Origin: an uncultured Sulfitobacter sp. | GTDB taxonomy: Bacteria; Pseudomonadota; Alphaproteobacteria; Rhodobacterales; Rhodobacteraceae | Direction: 5' to 3' | Assembly (NCBI GenBank): GCA_905182645.1 | Contig: CAJJCJ010000008.1 | Span: 168,857-232,856 of the forward strand | DNA: 64,000 bases | Shown: piece by piece, positions 54,803-64,000 of the stretch | How the letters are laid out: each line of letters begins with the position of its first letter | Position numbering within the stretch: the stretch's first letter is position 1 | Position numbers and translations under genes: made by a program | The notes under the pieces: model-generated | What the model saw: only the letters and a program-made list of their open reading frames with translations | Told to the model about the DNA's origin: nothing | Database searches by the model: none

Positions 54803-55456
54803 TCAACCCAGCACCATGCTAAGTTCGCGCAGAATTTTGCGCCGTATCGTGCCGGGGTATTCGCGGTGAGTACGCGCAGTGATTACAAAGCCGTTGCGGG
54901 TTATGACGGCACCTCTGTAAAAGTTGCTAATCGCCAATCCCATGCTCTCAATTGCGATACCGTTGATGGTTACGCCTATTTGCTCGGCCATGTTACGTGC
55001 ATCGCGTGTGCTTGACTCAGAATTGTGTGTTCCGTCGTCTGAAATTTCGATGACTTTTTTCTTACAATCAGTGACTTGCACAAATAAGGGCAGGGCGAAC
55101 AGAATGGCTTCTGCGGGGGCGGTGTCGGACAAAACAAAGGCCCTTGGCATCAGTTGAGAAGCGTCTGCAAGGCGTGCGGCGTCTAGGCTGGTGCGGATGC
55201 GTGTCCACGGCAGTGTTAATTCTTGACGGTCCTGGCCCGACCATTGAACCACAGCGATGGCCGCATTTTGCCGGACCATGGATTAAGCAATTTCAGGGTC
55301 ACTTAGGGCTGCCGCCAATCCATCGATTTGCAGCCTGTATTCACCCGGATCAACCGAGTTTGACACATCAATTGTCAAGATGAGAGCCGTACCACAAGCT
55401 ATTGATAAATTTGAAATAATGGCGATTACTTTGGCTTTAATTAGTGCTCTAAGCAT
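54803..55456 (-). pseudogene. DUF1194 (VWA-like) protein with in-frame TAA
   Basis: MLRALIKAKVIAIISNLSIACGTALILTIDVSNSVDPGEYRLQIDGLAAALSDPEIA-TAA-SMVRQNAAIAVVQWSGQ; single frame, stop at 55283-55285. Confidence 0.75.
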
Positions 55457-55509
55457 AGGGTATGGTGCCGTAAAACACCCAAACCAAGCAAGACAATTCT
55501 GAAAAGGGG

Positions 55510-55800
55510 AAAAGTGCAGGTTTCTGTTGCCAGGTACCTGCGAACCCCGCCTTAAGCTGCTAGGCCTAAGGACTTAAGTTTCGGCAACGAAGACTGCTTA
55601 CGCAGCCACCGCCATAGCCGGAGCACGGTTGTCATTTGCAACTATACAATTTGTACCGATAACGGTGGTAACTCACCGAAACAAAGCTAACCTCTTTAGA
55701 CGTTCGTCGATCCTATTTCGACCCCACAGCTGCCAAATGAGCAGATAGTTGGTGGAGTCGCCGGGTACCGCCCCCGGGTCCAATCCGCTTATTACAAGCG
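55510..55800 (-). ncRNA. ssrA: tmRNA, permuted two-piece form; tag ANDNRAPAMAVAA
   Basis: Acceptor piece ...GGACCCGGGGGCGGTACCCGGCGACTCCACCA ends at 55750; 24-nt spacer; coding piece starts GGGGTCGAAATAGGATCGACG at 55725; GGGGTCG pairs with CGACTCC; tag ORF GCA...TAA at 55639-55598. Outer ends approximate. Confidence 0.93.
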
Positions 55801-55934
55801 CGTTTATGTTCATAGTCCCGAAGGACACCTTACAGATAGGCCGCAGCGCGCGTTGGTGCAAGGGGAACTGCCAAAAGGCACGTAAGTTTCGTATAAGTTT
55901 TAAATATGTTTTCGCATACGCTGGTTTTCACAGG

Positions 55935-56675
55935 TCAACTATTGGCTTTTGCAACTTGCCGCGCATCAATAACGCTTTGAGCGAGCGTGTTTGCATAATC
56001 GGCAAGTGCTGAAAGTTGCAGGTCAACAGCAGCGCCGTCGCGTTGTTCAAGCGCATCGGTAATTTGGCTATGGAACCCGACGATCGTTTCGCGTGACCGC
56101 GCGCTGAACGTAATCATGTTCATCAGGGGCTGCATGGCCTCGACTGCGCCCGCCAATTGGTACGAGATCACCGGATTGCCTGCCGCGTCAACGAGTGCGC
56201 GGTGGAATGCCACGTCTGAGGCGCAGAATGCTTCGTCTGTCAGCCCAGGTTGCGATTGTCGGTGCGTTTCTGCCCGCATTGTAGCCAAGTGATCGGCTGT
56301 GCGTCGCTCGGATGCCAAAGTGGCACATGACCGTTCCAGCGCATAGCGCGCCTCGCAGGCGGTCCCGAAGCTCACGTCATTCATTGATAGCAAGAGCGTG
56401 GACGTGGTGATCTGCTGGCCATAGGCATCCTCAAAACGCAGACGATTCACAAATGCCCCACCAGTCGCACCGCGTTGTGTTCGGATCAGAGACTGCGCAC
56501 CTAGTCGTTTGAGCGCCTCGCGCACTGTCGGGCGGGACACATCAAATTGTTCCGACAGTTCAGCCTCTGACGGAAGCCGCTCATCTACCAATAAATCACC
56601 GGACATAATGGCGTCGCGGATCGCTTTGGCGATTTGTGCAGATAGGTCGGCGGGGCTGTTGGGATCAATTTTCAT
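55935..56675 (-). CDS. GntR/FadR-family transcriptional regulator, DmdR candidate
   Basis: LPSEAELSEQFDVSRPTVREALKRLGAQSLIRTQRGATGG plus FCD domain. Confidence 0.85.
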   Translation of the reverse strand: MKIDPNSPADLSAQIAKAIRDAIMSGDLLVDERLPSEAELSEQFDVSRPTVREALKRLGAQSLIRTQRGATGGAFVNRLRFEDAYGQQITTSTLLLSMNDVSFGTACEARYALERSCATLASERRTADHLATMRAETHRQSQPGLTDEAFCASDVAFHRALVDAAGNPVISYQLAGAVEAMQPLMNMITFSARSRETIVGFHSQITDALEQRDGAAVDLQLSALADYANTLAQSVIDARQVAKANS

Positions 56676-56700
56676 TTGTCAGACAATTAAACGTCTGACA
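56676..56700. promoter_or_regulatory. FadR-type operator between GntR gene and DUF2182
   Basis: TTGTCAGACAA fits TNGTNNNACNA; TGTCAGAC-N8-GTCTGACA perfect inverted repeat adjoining the GntR start codon. Confidence 0.7.
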
Positions 56701-56747
56701 TATGATTAGCAAGTGCATGAGTCGCAAACGCTGGGAGGTGATGCGCA

Positions 56748-57503
56748 ATGATGACCATCAGATCTACTTTTTCTGTCCGTACGGTTGCTTGGCTAGTGTT
56801 TTTCGCCGCGATCATTGCGGCGTGGGTCATGCTGTTTATGGCCGCACGGATGTCTGGGGTCGATTTGATCGGCCGCCCTGTTGGTATGAACATGATGCCG
56901 ATGGTGACGTTTGGGGCGTTGTTCCCGATGTGGGCCATTATGATGGCCGCGATGATGTTGCCGACGATGGTGCCGACGCTGACTATTTACGAGGACCTGA
57001 TGCGCAGTGCGGATGGTTCGCGGGCAGGGTGGTTTGGTGTTTTGCTTGGATATTTCATCGTTTGGGCCGGATTTGCGTCGCTTATTGCGGTGGTACAAGT
57101 GGCCTTGCTGGCAGGCGGTCTGATTGACGGGTTGGGCATTGCATCCAGTGGCTGGTCTGCCGCCGCGTTGCTGATTATCGTGGGGCTGTTCCAGTTTTCG
57201 CGGGTCAAAGATGTTTGCCACGGCGTGTGCCACAGCCCGATGATGTATTTCGTGGGCAACTGGAAGACTGGGTTCACTGGCGGGCTGCGCATGGGACTGC
57301 GCCTTGGCGTTTTTTGCGTTGGCTGCTGCTGGGGCTTTATGGCCTTGGGGTTTGTTGGCGGCGTGATGAGCCTTGCTTGGATGGGTCTTGCCACACTGTT
57401 TATGATTTTGGAAAAACTGCCCCAGATTGGGCATAAAGTGACGAAACCGATGGGTGTGCTGCTGATTGCAGCGGGCCTGATCGTGGCTGTTGCATCACTG
57501 TAA
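56748..57503 (+). CDS. DUF2182 predicted metal-binding integral membrane protein
   Basis: FPMWAIMMAAMMLPTMVPTLTIYEDLM, HGVCHSPMMYF, GVFCVGCCWGFMALGFVGGVMSLAWM. Confidence 0.85.
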   Translation: MMTIRSTFSVRTVAWLVFFAAIIAAWVMLFMAARMSGVDLIGRPVGMNMMPMVTFGALFPMWAIMMAAMMLPTMVPTLTIYEDLMRSADGSRAGWFGVLLGYFIVWAGFASLIAVVQVALLAGGLIDGLGIASSGWSAAALLIIVGLFQFSRVKDVCHGVCHSPMMYFVGNWKTGFTGGLRMGLRLGVFCVGCCWGFMALGFVGGVMSLAWMGLATLFMILEKLPQIGHKVTKPMGVLLIAAGLIVAVASL

Positions 57504-57520
57504 AAGGAAGGGACTATCAC

Positions 57521-58231
57521 ATGGCCGATAAAGAGACACGCGCACCCGCGGATCAGCTGCCAGTTTCGCAGCGGATTGATGCGCGCATGGAAAGCCATCC
57601 GTTGCGCCGCAAGATGAACCCAACCGATTGGGCGATCAAAGGCGAGCTTTTTTTGAACTGTTCGTGTGACCTGTTCTGCCCTTGCGTTGTGTCGCTTGGC
57701 GCGCATCCTCCGACAGAAGGTCACTGCCACGCGTGGATGGCGATTGCCATTGATGAAGGCCATTTTGAGGGCGAAGACCTGTCGGGGCTGAACATCGGTC
57801 TGTTGGTCGATATTCCGGGCCGTATGGGCGAAGGAAATTGGCGCGTTGCGGCCTATGTTGATGAACGCTCCACGCAAAAGGCGTATAACGGTTTGCTTAA
57901 GATTTTAAGCGGCGCTGCTGGCGGAACCACGGGTTTGTTCACGTTCCTTGTGTCCGAGATCATCGGTGCCGAGCGTGAAAAAGTTGATATCGTGCGCGAT
58001 GGTAACAAGCGTAGCATTATGATTGGTCGTAAAATCCAAGGCGAAATCGAGATGATTGAAGGTAAGTCCAAAGATCATCCGGTTATGATCTCCAATTCCA
58101 AATACTGGATGGGCCCTGACATTATTGCTGCTAAAGGTCTGCGGTCCAAGGTGCGCGATTACGGCCGCGTTTGGGACTTCGGTGGGAAATCTGCCGAAGT
58201 TTGCCCCATCGATTGGCATGGCCCTAAGTAA
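57521..58231 (+). CDS. DUF1326 domain protein
   Basis: GELFLNCSCDLFCPCVVSLGAHPPTEGHCHAW. Confidence 0.85.
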   Translation: MADKETRAPADQLPVSQRIDARMESHPLRRKMNPTDWAIKGELFLNCSCDLFCPCVVSLGAHPPTEGHCHAWMAIAIDEGHFEGEDLSGLNIGLLVDIPGRMGEGNWRVAAYVDERSTQKAYNGLLKILSGAAGGTTGLFTFLVSEIIGAEREKVDIVRDGNKRSIMIGRKIQGEIEMIEGKSKDHPVMISNSKYWMGPDIIAAKGLRSKVRDYGRVWDFGGKSAEVCPIDWHGPK

Positions 58232-58734
58232 TGATAACGCCCGCATATATAATTGAAATGGCTGCGTATAATGTCTGGCAAAACAACGGATTATGCCGTG
58301 TTGTGCAGGCAATGGATGAAGCAGATGTGCGGGCGGATCGCGGGGCGTTCTTTGGGTCAATTTTTGGCACGTTGAACCATCTGTTGTGGGGCGATCTTTT
58401 GTGGATGTCCCGCTTTGATGGTGGCCCTGCGCAAAGTCCGGTCATTGCTGACAGTGCGGCGTTTACTGCCACTGTTGGCGACTGGGCGGACCAACGTATT
58501 CGCACCGATGCGCGTATTGTGACATGGGCAGCGGGCGTAACAGCGTCTGATCTGTCTGGTGATCTTACTTGGTTTTCAGGGTTTTTGAATGCCGAGGTTG
58601 CAAAGCCAACTGCCACTTGCATCACACATTTCTTTAACCATCAAACCCATCATCGTGGCCAGTTGCACGCGATGTTGACGGCGGCGGGCCAAACGCCTGA
58701 CGCCACTGATCTTGTCTTCATGCCTAAGGATTAA
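58231..58734 (+). CDS. DinB-family protein
   Basis: MAAYNVWQNNGLC, GSIFGTLNHLLWGDLLWMSRF, HFFNHQTHHRGQLHAMLTAAG metal-binding histidines. Confidence 0.88.
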   Translation: MITPAYIIEMAAYNVWQNNGLCRVVQAMDEADVRADRGAFFGSIFGTLNHLLWGDLLWMSRFDGGPAQSPVIADSAAFTATVGDWADQRIRTDARIVTWAAGVTASDLSGDLTWFSGFLNAEVAKPTATCITHFFNHQTHHRGQLHAMLTAAGQTPDATDLVFMPKD

Positions 58735-58737
58735 GTC

Positions 58738-59838
58738 ATGGCTATCATTTCGCAATCGCGTCGCTTGCGTCGCACCCCGTTTTCCGATGGCGTCGAGGCC
58801 GCTGGGGTAAAAGGGTATACTGTTTACAATCGGATGCTGTTGCCGACTGTGTTTAGGTCGGTTGTGGAGGATTACCACCACCTGAAAAATGCCGTGCAAA
58901 TTTGGGATGTGTCAGCCGAGCGTCAGATCGAATTGCGTGGCCCTGATGCCGCCCGTTTGATGCAGATGCTGACGCCGCGCGATTTACGTGGGATGCAGTT
59001 GGGTCAGTGTTTCTATATCCCGATTGTTGATGAAACAGGGGGCATGATTAACGATCCAGTTGCGTTGAAATTGGCAGAAGACCGCTGGTGGATTTCGATC
59101 GCTGACAGTGATATGTTGTTGTGGGTCAAGGGTTTAGCTTATGGCTACCGGTTGGACGTTTTGGTTGATGAGCCTGATGTCTCGCCGTTAGCGATCCAAG
59201 GACCAAAGGCCGACGATTTGATGGCCCGTGTATTCGGCGACGCTGTGCGCAACATCAAATTCTTCCGCTTTGGCTGGTTTGATTTTCAAGGCAGCAGCAT
59301 GGCCGTGGCGCGGTCCGGCTATTCCAAACAAGGCGGTTTCGAGATTTACGTCGATGGCACTGAAAACGGTATGCCGCTTTGGAATGCGTTGATGGAGGCA
59401 GGTAAGGACTTGGATGTTCATGCCGGTTGTCCCAATGGCATTGAGCGGATCGAGGCAGGTTTGTTGTCGTATGGCAATGACATGACCCGCGCGAATACGC
59501 CCCACGAGGCGGGCCTTGGCCGGTTCTGTTCGACGCAGACTGCGATTGGTTGTGTTGGCCGAGATGCGCTGTTGCGCGTTGCCAAAGAAGGACCAACCCA
59601 ACAAGTGCGCCCGATTTCAATCGCTGGTGAAATTCCGTTTTGCGACCGTGCGTGGCCAATTATGGCTGGTTCGAGAAAAGTAGGCCAAGTGACTTCGGCG
59701 GCGGCTTCGCCTGATTACGGCACGGGCGTTGCGATTGGTATGGTCAAGATGACCCATTGGGACGAAGGCACACAGCTGCGTGTTGAGACCCCTGATGGTC
59801 CGCTTGAAGCGACTGTGCTGGAAAATTTCTGGATTTAA
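58738..59838 (+). CDS. dmdA: Dimethylsulfoniopropionate demethylase
   Basis: RRLRRTPFSDGVEAAGVKGYTVYNRMLLPTVF, GYSKQGGFEIYVDG, GLLSYGNDMT; GcvT-fold DmdA, directly followed by acuI. Confidence 0.9.
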   Translation: MAIISQSRRLRRTPFSDGVEAAGVKGYTVYNRMLLPTVFRSVVEDYHHLKNAVQIWDVSAERQIELRGPDAARLMQMLTPRDLRGMQLGQCFYIPIVDETGGMINDPVALKLAEDRWWISIADSDMLLWVKGLAYGYRLDVLVDEPDVSPLAIQGPKADDLMARVFGDAVRNIKFFRFGWFDFQGSSMAVARSGYSKQGGFEIYVDGTENGMPLWNALMEAGKDLDVHAGCPNGIERIEAGLLSYGNDMTRANTPHEAGLGRFCSTQTAIGCVGRDALLRVAKEGPTQQVRPISIAGEIPFCDRAWPIMAGSRKVGQVTSAAASPDYGTGVAIGMVKMTHWDEGTQLRVETPDGPLEATVLENFWI

Positions 59839-59901
59839 TTTCGAAAGATCGCGTCGGATACACTGGTGCGGTTATCTAAAAACCAAATAGGAGATGAGTG
59901 C

Positions 59902-60891
59902 ATGTTCAAAGCGCTGGTTGTTGAGAAAAATGACGAAGGTAAGACAAGTGCGGCTGTGCAGGACATGTCCTTGGATCAGTTGCCCGCTGGGGAAGTGACG
60001 GTTGCGGTCCACTATTCCACTGTGAACTACAAAGACGGCCTTTGTGTCGGCCCAGGTGGCGGGTTGGTGCGCAATTATCCACACATTCCGGGCATTGATT
60101 TTGCAGGGACTGTCGAGGCGTCTGACGATGATCGCTATAAGGCGGGCGACAAAGTTGTGTTGACTGGTTGGCGCGTCGGCGAGGCGTATTGGGGCGGTTA
60201 TTCCCAAAAGGCACGCGTGAAGGCCGATTGGTTGGTCCCACTGCCCGCAGGCATTGATACCCGTCAGGCGATGGCTGTTGGCACCGCTGGTTTCACCGCG
60301 ATGTTGGCTGTGATGGCGTTGGAAGATCACGGTTTAACGCCTGGCAATGGTCCTGTGCTTGTCACGGGTGCTGCTGGCGGCGTTGGGTCGGTGGCGACTG
60401 CGATTTTGGCCAACCTTGGCTATGAGGTTGCTGCCGTGACAGGGCGTCCTGAGACGGCAGAGTATCTGACAAGCCTTGGTGCCACACAGATCGTTGCCCG
60501 CGAAGAGATCAACGAGACAGTTAAGCGTCCGCTTGAGCCCGAAACATGGGCTGGCTGCATTGATGCGGTTGGCGGCGATATGTTGGCACGGGTTTTGGGC
60601 CAGATGAAATACGGCGCATCGGTATCGGCGGTTGGTTTGGCTGGCGGCATGACGTTGCCTGCGACTGTCATTCCGTTCCTTTTGCGCGGTGTGAACCTGC
60701 TGGGGATCGACAGTGTGATGCAGCCCTATGCAAACCGTGTCCGCGCATGGGATCGGATCGCATCTGACCTGCCAATGGATAAGCTGGAGGCGATGGTGCA
60801 TTCTGCGACGCTGAACGATCTGCCGCAGCTTGGTCGCGACATCCTGAAAGGTCAGGTCAAAGGTCGTGTTGTTGTCGACGTAAACGCATAA
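59902..60891 (+). CDS. acuI: Acrylyl-CoA reductase AcuI
   Basis: MFKALVVEKNDEGKTSAAVQDM, HYSTVNYKDGLCVGPGGGLVRNYPHIPGIDFAG; YhdH/AcuI family MDR. Confidence 0.92.
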   Translation: MFKALVVEKNDEGKTSAAVQDMSLDQLPAGEVTVAVHYSTVNYKDGLCVGPGGGLVRNYPHIPGIDFAGTVEASDDDRYKAGDKVVLTGWRVGEAYWGGYSQKARVKADWLVPLPAGIDTRQAMAVGTAGFTAMLAVMALEDHGLTPGNGPVLVTGAAGGVGSVATAILANLGYEVAAVTGRPETAEYLTSLGATQIVAREEINETVKRPLEPETWAGCIDAVGGDMLARVLGQMKYGASVSAVGLAGGMTLPATVIPFLLRGVNLLGIDSVMQPYANRVRAWDRIASDLPMDKLEAMVHSATLNDLPQLGRDILKGQVKGRVVVDVNA

Positions 60892-60913
60892 TCCCACATC
60901 TTGTGGTCAATTT

Positions 60914-60946
60914 GAGGGGCGTTAGTACATCTAGCGCCCCTTTTTA
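60914..60946 (+). terminator. Rho-independent terminator after acuI
   Basis: AGGGGCGTTAG...CTAGCGCCCCT-TTTT. Confidence 0.8.
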
Positions 60947-61073
60947 TGCTATATTAACAAATAGTTGCCGTAAAAAGTGTCGGTTTTGTACCTAGAAAGG
61001 CGCGTAACGGTTTTGTGAACCATAAGTTGTGGCGTCGGGTCGCGGGTATAAAAGACAATAAGGGGACTATAAA

Positions 61074-62699
61074 ATGGCAATATAGCCACCACTAACAGAC
61101 CTAGATATTACGACCGCGAGTAGCGGGTTTTATGAAGGCTTTTCAAAATTCGTTGCTATCGGATCTAAGCTGTCAATTGGCGTACTGATCCTTTGGGCGG
61201 TAGCATTTCCAGATGCGGCTGGCGTTGCACTTAGCGTCATTCGCGGAACCATCGATTCCAACACTGGCCCTTGGTATATGTATGTTGTTTCATTCTATTT
61301 CATCGTCTGCCTTGCGCTGGCGATCTATCCTGCAACCGGCAAAATTCGGCTTGGCGGCGTAGACAGCAAGCCGGAGTTTTCAAATTTCTCATGGTTCTCG
61401 ATGATGTTTGGTGCCGGTATCGGTATCGGCATGTTGACATACGCAACCGGTGAGCCGTTGTTCCACTTTGCTACAAACCCTGACGTTATTGTCGGTGACA
61501 CGACTGCATCAAGCGCGGACAACGTACGCACCGCGATGAAGTGGTCGTTCCTGCACTGGGGCTTCTCTGCTTGGGGTAGCTACGCAATTGTTAGTCTTTT
61601 CTTGGCGTTCTTTAGCTATATCCGCGGTTTGCCGCTGACGATCCGGTCTGGTTTGACACCATTGCTGGGCCGTTGGTTCGAAGGTCCTTTGGGCCATATC
61701 ATCGATATCGTATCTGTGATTGCCACAATCTTGGGCGTCTCGGTAACCTTGGGTTACGGCGTGTCGCAGTTCGCTGCGGGCCTGTTCAACATCACCGGCA
61801 TGGGTTGGTTGATGGATGCAGAAGGGACGCCAACAGCTGTTGCGATCATCTTCTGTCTTGTGATCGTGATGATCTTTTCCACACTGTCAGCGCTGTCCGG
61901 CGTTGGTAAAGGCATTAAGTGGCTGTCCAACATCAACATGGGGCTGTCGTTTTTCATCCTCGCGTTCTTCTTGGTGTTCGGGTCAACTATGTTTGCTTTT
62001 AAGGCGCTGTTCTTGGGCATGTGGGATTACGTCATTGCATTGCCTGCGATGTCATTGACTGTGTTTAGCGCTGACGGCGTAGAAAATAGTGTCGCCACGA
62101 AGCTTGCCGGTTGGCAGGGTGGTTGGACCACGTTCTATTGGGCTTGGTGGATTGCGTTTGCACCGTTTGTTGGTCTGTTCTTGGCACGTATTTCCAAGGG
62201 CCGTACCATCCGTGAATATGTGTTGGGTGCGATGATCGTTCCATCCATCATGTGTTTCGTTTGGTTTGCGTTCGCTGGTGGTACTGCCATCGATCTGTCG
62301 CTTAACGGTGGTGCTGGTGATGCGATTACGGGTGCTGGTCTTTCTAGTCAGCTGTTCGCCATGATCAACTTTATGTTGTCGCCTACGATGGCCACGTTGA
62401 TGTCGATTATCATCGTTGTGCTGTTGCTGACGTATCTGGTTACGTCTGCTGACTCGGCTGTGTTGACCATCAATACAATCGCGGCTGCTGGTGACGAGAG
62501 CCCGAAGGGCCGTATCCACATCGTTGTTTGGGGTGTTATCCTGACGCTGGTGATTGCGGGTCTGCTGCTTGCGGGTGGCCTGGGTGCGATTAACACCGCC
62601 ATGATCATTGGCGCACTGCCATTCTCGGTTGTGATGGCGTTGATGGGCTTGTCCTTGATTAAGGCGCTTTGGAACGATGGACGTCGCTCCAAAGAGTAA
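61074..62699 (+). pseudogene. BCCT-family transporter with in-frame TAG at codon 4
   Basis: ATG GCA ATA TAG CCA CCA CTA..., continues in frame as PPLTDLDITTASSGFYEGFSKFVAIGSKLSIGVLILWAVAFP into intact BCCT (FGAGIGIGMLTYATGEP). TAG at 61083-61085; next usable start 61278. Confidence 0.8.
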
Positions 62700-62723
62700 A
62701 CGTCTGAAATAACGAAAAAGATT

Positions 62724-62756
62724 GGCCCTGATGCTTGCGCATCGGGGTCTTTTTGT
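62724..62756 (+). terminator. Rho-independent terminator after BCCT gene
   Basis: GCCCTGATGC-TTGC-GCATCGGGGTC-TTTTT. Confidence 0.8.
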
Positions 62757-62769
62757 TTCTGCTGTATGC

Positions 62770-63984
62770 ATGATGGATATTGCATGGGTGCGGTCCCAAT
62801 TTCCCGCGTTTGAGGTGCCGTCGCTTGACGGCCAGGCTTTCTTTGAAAATGCAGGCGGGTCTTATACCTGCCGTCAGGTCGTGGACCGATTGCACCGGTT
62901 TTATACCGAACGAAAGGTGCAGCCCTATGCGCCTTATGATGCGTCCCGTTTGGGTGGCGAAGAGATGGACGAGGCCCGCGTGCGTCTTGCGGCGATGTTG
63001 GGTGTGTCCACACATGAGTTATCATTTGGTCCATCGACCACACAGAACGTGTATGTCTTGGCCAATGCCGTCCGTCGCTGGTTAAAGCCTGGCGAGTCGA
63101 TAATTGTCACCAATCAAGATCACGAGGCGAACTCTGGTCCTTGGCGCCGTTTGGCCGAAGAGGGCATTGAGGTTCGTGAATGGCAGATTGATCCGGTTAC
63201 CGGCCTTTTGAACCCTGAAGATCTAGCAAATATGCTGGATGATAAGGTGAAGCTGGTTTGTTTCCCGCATTGTTCCAACGTCGTGGGTGCAATCAATGAT
63301 GTGGCCGCGATAACCGCCATTGCAAAGGCAGCGGGTGCCCGTGTTGTTGTTGACGGTGTGAGCTATGCGCCGCATGGGTTTGCCGACGTCGCAGCACTTG
63401 GCTGTGATGTGTATTTGTTCAGTACTTATAAGACATATGGGCCGCATCAGGGTGTCATGGTGATCCGCGAGGATTTCGGGTTCGAGCTACCTAACCAGGG
63501 GCATCACTTTAACGGTGATACGCTGTATTATCGGTTCACGCCTGCAGGTTCAGATCATGCACAGGTCGCTGCTTGTGCGGGTATGGCTGATTACATGGAT
63601 GACTTTTCTGCGCAACATGGTGGTGGCACGGGCGCAGTAGCGGCGCGGTTGGCGCATGACATGATGCGCGCCCATGAGGTCGCGTTATTACAACCATTAT
63701 TGGATTATGTGAGCGCGAAGAATTCAGTGCGTTTGATCGGCCCGTCTGATGCCGCTGGTCGCGCACCGACTGTTGCGATGGCGTTGAATGCGTCGGCCTT
63801 GGATGCCGCAGCGGCGCTCGCACCGCTTGGCATTATGGCGGAGGGCAATGATTTTTATGCGGGTCGTCCGTTAATGGCGATGGGTGTTGATCTGGATCTG
63901 GGCGTTTTGCGCGTTAGCTTTGTGCATTATACGCAAAAAGCTGAGGTCGACCGATTGATTGATGCTCTTGAGCAGGTGATTTAG
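62770..63984 (+). CDS. Class V aminotransferase / cysteine desulfurase-like protein
   Basis: FFENAGGSYTCRQVVDRL, VTNQDHEANSGPWRRLAEEG, VVVDGVSYAPHGFADVAALGCDVYLFSTYKTYGPHQG PLP lysine. Confidence 0.88.
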   Translation: MMDIAWVRSQFPAFEVPSLDGQAFFENAGGSYTCRQVVDRLHRFYTERKVQPYAPYDASRLGGEEMDEARVRLAAMLGVSTHELSFGPSTTQNVYVLANAVRRWLKPGESIIVTNQDHEANSGPWRRLAEEGIEVREWQIDPVTGLLNPEDLANMLDDKVKLVCFPHCSNVVGAINDVAAITAIAKAAGARVVVDGVSYAPHGFADVAALGCDVYLFSTYKTYGPHQGVMVIREDFGFELPNQGHHFNGDTLYYRFTPAGSDHAQVAACAGMADYMDDFSAQHGGGTGAVAARLAHDMMRAHEVALLQPLLDYVSAKNSVRLIGPSDAAGRAPTVAMALNASALDAAAALAPLGIMAEGNDFYAGRPLMAMGVDLDLGVLRVSFVHYTQKAEVDRLIDALEQVI

Positions 63985-64000
63985 CGGATTTTGAGTATTT

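Noticed and set aside
55673-56012. Small ORFs 55673-55861 (-) and 55749-56012 (+)
   Set aside because: They overlap the tmRNA acceptor and coding pieces; not protein-coding
1-64000. CRISPR array, prophage or canonical defence island
   Set aside because: No regularly spaced repeats, cas, phage structural or restriction-modification genes seen in reading the window

Overview
64-kb chromosomal window from an alphaproteobacterium, most probably a marine Rhodobacteraceae/Roseobacter-group member. That placement rests on gene content: dmdA-acuI, split B12 methionine synthase parts with DUF1638, a permuted ssrA with an ANDN tag, and a GAACN7GAAC SOS box. An Octadecabacter-like genome is a guess from the density of disrupted genes and IS relics. 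Main contents: glk-bgl-aglR/aglEFGAK alpha-glucoside locus; metF + pterin-binding corrinoid methyltransferase operon; glpR-glpD-glpK; recA-alaS; typA; icd; purMN; rnd; sufE; the remaining split methionine synthase parts; purC-purS-purQ; dctB/dctD-like two-component system; rne-tusA-ccdA; an IS3/IS110 relic island; a cytochrome P450; fumC operon; sspB; chrA; two-piece (permuted) tmRNA; and a GntR-controlled run DUF2182-DUF1326-DinB-dmdA-acuI followed by a BCCT transporter. The most striking pattern is that at least eight otherwise recognisable genes carry a frameshift or a single in-frame stop: cckA, glpD, glpK, a sulfotransferase, a PA0069-type radical SAM protein, P450, DUF1194 and BCCT. Core genes in the same window are intact. 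No CRISPR array or obvious defence system was seen. The least-described candidate biology is (a) DUF1638, a 48-aa membrane ORF and a 'virulence factor' family protein around a MetH that lacks its reactivation domain, and (b) the DUF2182/DUF1326/DinB genes leading into dmdA-acuI.
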